From positions 3,720,001 to 3,784,000 of the forward strand of contig NC_082613.1 in assembly GCF_030936135.1 (NCBI RefSeq): 64,000 nt of DNA, in the 5' to 3' direction. The position numbers were made by a program, and so were the translations under genes. How positions within the stretch are numbered: the first letter of the stretch is position 1; every line of letters begins with the position of its first letter. Origin of the DNA: Gavia stellata (taxonomy: Eukaryota; Chordata; Aves; Gaviiformes; Gaviidae). The notes beneath the pieces were generated by a model. The model saw only the letters and a list, made by a program, of their open reading frames with translations. It did not search any database and was not told the DNA's origin. Positions 61,170-64,000 of this stretch are shown in pieces.

Positions 61170-63052
61170 TAATTCTACATTAAAGCTCCTTTAAGCAAAG
61201 AAACCCGAGGAAGATGCACAGCAGACTGCAACACTGAACCAGTTCAAAATGTTATGTGAGAGATTGCAACACTCCAAACAAAATGCAAGATGTTACTTTA
61301 AAAGAAGCAGGCTTGGGCTTTTGAATTTATGTAACCTAAACTGATTTTGTCTGTTCGAAATTGTTGTTGCGTGTTGGGAATCTCAAAGAGGCGAGGAGCA
61401 AAGCTGCAGACGTTTTCTTTGGAGTCCAAGATTACAAGCCCCTTTACTTCTCCTTGCAGCTCCAAAGCTGTTAATGGTTTGCTTCATTTTATTAACAGCA
61501 GACAAAAAAAAAAATTCCTCCTCGGAGCATGTGTGAGGTGACAAGTTGGATAATAACAGCTCCTTTGGAAGCTTTTATAGTACATTAGGCAAACATAGTG
61601 GATGTTTATAGACTTTTAAAAATGCTGATTATATAAAAACGCATTTATAGCCTTCTAAAATACCAAGCTACTGTAATATAAATATTTCCAATACGAAAAA
61701 ACTAAAAATGCAGATTATTGACCCAATTGGAGCATTTTTTGGTACTGATTTCTGGTTTCCTTTAGGCCAAAATCTTACCTCAAACCAAAAAACTGGACGA
61801 TACACTGTGATAAGAGTCAGGTCACCCAGGTTTTCACACCCTGCAGCAGACACTGCACTTCCCGAGGATGAAGCCAAACTGACCGCACCACCCACCCCGT
61901 CCCCTCTCCCAGCACCCCCAAACACCTCCGGCTCGAGGGAGCTCCTGGAAGAGCCAGGCATCTCCCAGCTGGCCCAGCCACCTTCCCACCTCGCTGGTGG
62001 TGAGGAGGCTCTTGGTCACCCAGTGGTTGGTCTCCCTCTGTTCTCCACAAGAACTTGTATGAATAATTAATTTTTTATTGGCACAGAAGCGTGAATGTGG
62101 CTCTGTCCTGTTCCTAGCTGAGAAGGTTGCTGGGGATGTGCCTTCTCTCTTTTTTGTCTCTTTCTCTTACTTTGACCCGAAATTCCATCGGTAGGTGGAA
62201 TTAGCTTTTGCCAATGGCAGTTGTCAACACAGAAGAATTCTCCCCAAAAATTAAGGTGATGACAAATTGGCACATCCCTACCAAAAAACAAATACCCCAA
62301 ACACCTAGTGAAAAGATGAGTTATTCTTTATTTTATAAAAGCAAAGCAAATCTTTTGTTGGCTTTGACTTTTATTAATGACTGGGAAAGACCAACTCTGG
62401 GCTTCGAAGCAGCCTGCAAAGTCCCCGAAGTCAGCATGAGATCTGACTCCTACGTCACACGACTGTAACACCTGATATAGGTGTTTGATATAGGTTTGAC
62501 CCAAAAGAAGAGTGTTTATTGCAGTTTCATCTTCCTGAAGCTAATTTTCTTCCTTTTGGCAATTTAAGTTCATTTTTTTAATAAAAAGCACCTTTTTTTT
62601 GTGCAGGGTCCCACCTCTCCATTTACTGAAGCCATTGCAAAATTTCACATTACTTGGGAAAATCTCAGCCCCATCAGCGAAGACAGACCGAGGGAGGCAG
62701 CTCCCACAGATGAAAGCAGCGATTGCATCACCGTTTTGCAACATTAACGGTGCTTAAAAACACAGGTCTCCTAACTTCTGCCAGAGGCCAGCTCCAGCCT
62801 TTTCCACTGTACATGGATATAAGATGTCTGTGTGACGTACAATTCATGTGGATACGATGCAAAAGGTGCTTTTCCCTCCCCCTCCCGCCAAGCTTTTTCC
62901 TTTCGTTTGGTGTTTCTGGCAAGAGAAAGAAAATAGAATTGTTTTCAAAACTAATGACAAACAGAAGCGCAGTTCATTGATAGCACAGTAGTAACACCCT
63001 TTCCTCTCAAAATCCTAATGTGGGAGGCAGCGGTGCGGTGCTCTCCCTTTTT

Positions 63053-63100
63053 TAATTGGGAAACTGAGGCAGGAGAAGGGGTTGCTTTGCCCGGGGAGCA
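63053..63100 (+). mobile_element. possible MIR-like SINE core remnant
   Basis: TTGGGAAACTGAGGCAGGAG, then GGGTTGCTTTGCCCGGGGAG, recalls the MIR core (GGAAACTGAGGC...GTTAAGTAACTTGCCCAAGG). MIR-type SINEs are old and occur in amniotes, birds included, at low number. The match is short and no tRNA-like head is visible. Confidence 0.25.
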
Positions 63101-64000
63101 AAGGCATGGCTGGGGGGTGCCGGGGCAGCCCGCACTGCTTCCCCGCATCCTCCCGGTGAGCTCAGCCACCTCCGGGGCTTATCAGCATCTCACTGTCGGC
63201 GGATGAAACGGTGACATTAGAGATAACTTAGCCAATTACCCACCAGCTGACTTGAGTTCATTCACACGTTGTGGGCTTTTTTGTTCAGCAAGATGTAAGG
63301 GTTGGGTTTTTCTTTGACTTTTCAGAAGTTGTGAAATACAGCTGTCGGATGCTATCGTGACGATGAAATACGGCTGTTTCACTGGCTGGCTGGGAGATTT
63401 TTTGGTATCTCTGTATGCACATATACGCAAAACCAGCACGTTGTTTCCGCAGTTTGCGTGTGTAATATAATGCTCTTTGTTTTGGGAGATATTTCTCTGA
63501 AGCCGCTAAGCACCTCACCTCTGAACACAAATGTTTTTCAATTATTAGAGGGTTTTTTCCCTGCATTGTTGGAGCAATATTAATGATGGGCAAAAATGCA
63601 TCAGAACAAAAGATTTTCATAGCGGTCTATCTGTTTAAGTATTTATAAAGCACTAATCTCTCAGGTACCTGGCTCTTACTGGGGTTTTAAAAGATTATTA
63701 TGCTATCATACTATAAAGGAAAGAACAAAGGACCACTCATAAATTTAACAAAAAAACCCCGTATTTTCCAATCTGTGTGATCTCTCTGAAACCTGGGATC
63801 TTCTTTTGTGTCAGGGACATTTATGTCTTCTCCGATGTCCTTCCAACAATAAGCATTCCAGCAGCAGAGATCACATTATATACTGTGGTTTTGTTTGTGG
63901 CAGAACAAAATTAAATGAGTACATAAATTACTCTGCTCCTGGAATAAAGAAACAAGCAAAAGAGCATTTTTTTTAAAGCGGCTTTTTTTTCTGATGAGTT

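Larger units (their letters stand above)
58449..64000. other. upstream intergenic, no gene seen
   Basis: I find no supportable exon of a protein gene. GATA5 is expected beyond the right edge from human gene order, but nothing zinc-finger-like is visible. ATGTTTG|GTAAGC at 58503-58515 on the plus strand looks like a start codon next to a donor, with no other support. A strong GATA-type motif (CTGATAAG on the minus strand, 63178-63185) stands alone. A TA/CA microsatellite and a possible MIR-like remnant are listed separately. Confidence 0.45.

Noticed and set aside
1..64000. Coding exons of GATA5 or SLCO4A1, expected neighbours from human synteny
   Set aside because: No GATA zinc-finger or transporter-like segment was found in any frame, so they probably lie outside the window.
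1..64000. tRNA genes, rRNA, CRISPR arrays, bacterial operons
   Set aside because: No tRNA B-box with a matching cloverleaf, no regular spacer-repeat array and no prokaryotic gene layout. The sequence is vertebrate.

Overview
This is almost certainly bird genomic DNA, or at least sauropsid. A well-preserved CR1 LINE 3' end with the typical ATTCTGTG terminal repeats lies at 1262-1810, a second one lies in reverse at 29134-29310, and a decayed CR1-type reverse transcriptase lies at about 10.8-11.7 kb. Repeat density is otherwise low. I found no protein-coding gene that I can defend. The many open frames are short, hit no family I recognise, and are often open on both strands at once.

The window's functional core is a muscle microRNA locus on the minus strand. 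The miR-1 precursor (mir-1-1 type) is at 53513-53594 and the miR-133a precursor (mir-133a-2 type) is 12.7 kb downstream at 40752-40843. Both arms of both hairpins match the known mature miRNAs. The terminal loops and flanks match the mir-1-1/mir-133a-2 pair (human 20q13.33), not the mir-1-2/mir-133a-1 pair inside MIB1. From the human gene order, GATA5 is expected to the right and SLCO4A1 to the left. Neither is visible here, so that part is inference.

About 4.7 kb upstream of mir-1-1 there is a candidate muscle promoter for the primary transcript. On the minus strand it has a TATA box (TATATAAG, 58213-58220). Upstream of that are a one-mismatch CArG box (58287), a CAGCTG E-box (58322), a perfect MEF2 site (58424) and a second CArG-like site (58439). 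Downstream lies a CpG island (57.8-58.16 kb) that ends at a consensus splice donor (57776), as expected of a noncoding first exon. Further along the same strand are a second CpG-rich block with a donor (54829), a polypyrimidine tract of about 290 bases ending in a splice-acceptor AG (51350), an AT-rich MEF2/E-box segment 1 kb upstream of mir-133a-2 (41.75-41.95 kb), and a possible poly(A) signal (40392) just past mir-133a-2. Together these suggest one muscle-specific noncoding transcription unit of about 18 kb, running right to left.

The left 40 kb is intergenic. It holds the CR1 pieces, a possible relic of a pogo/Tigger-type transposase (about 29.70-30.01 kb), several clean inverted repeats, AT-rich stretches with homeodomain-like sites, and one exon-like open block (17480-17758). 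The right-hand 5.5 kb holds a TA/CA microsatellite, a possible MIR-like remnant and nothing I can call a gene.
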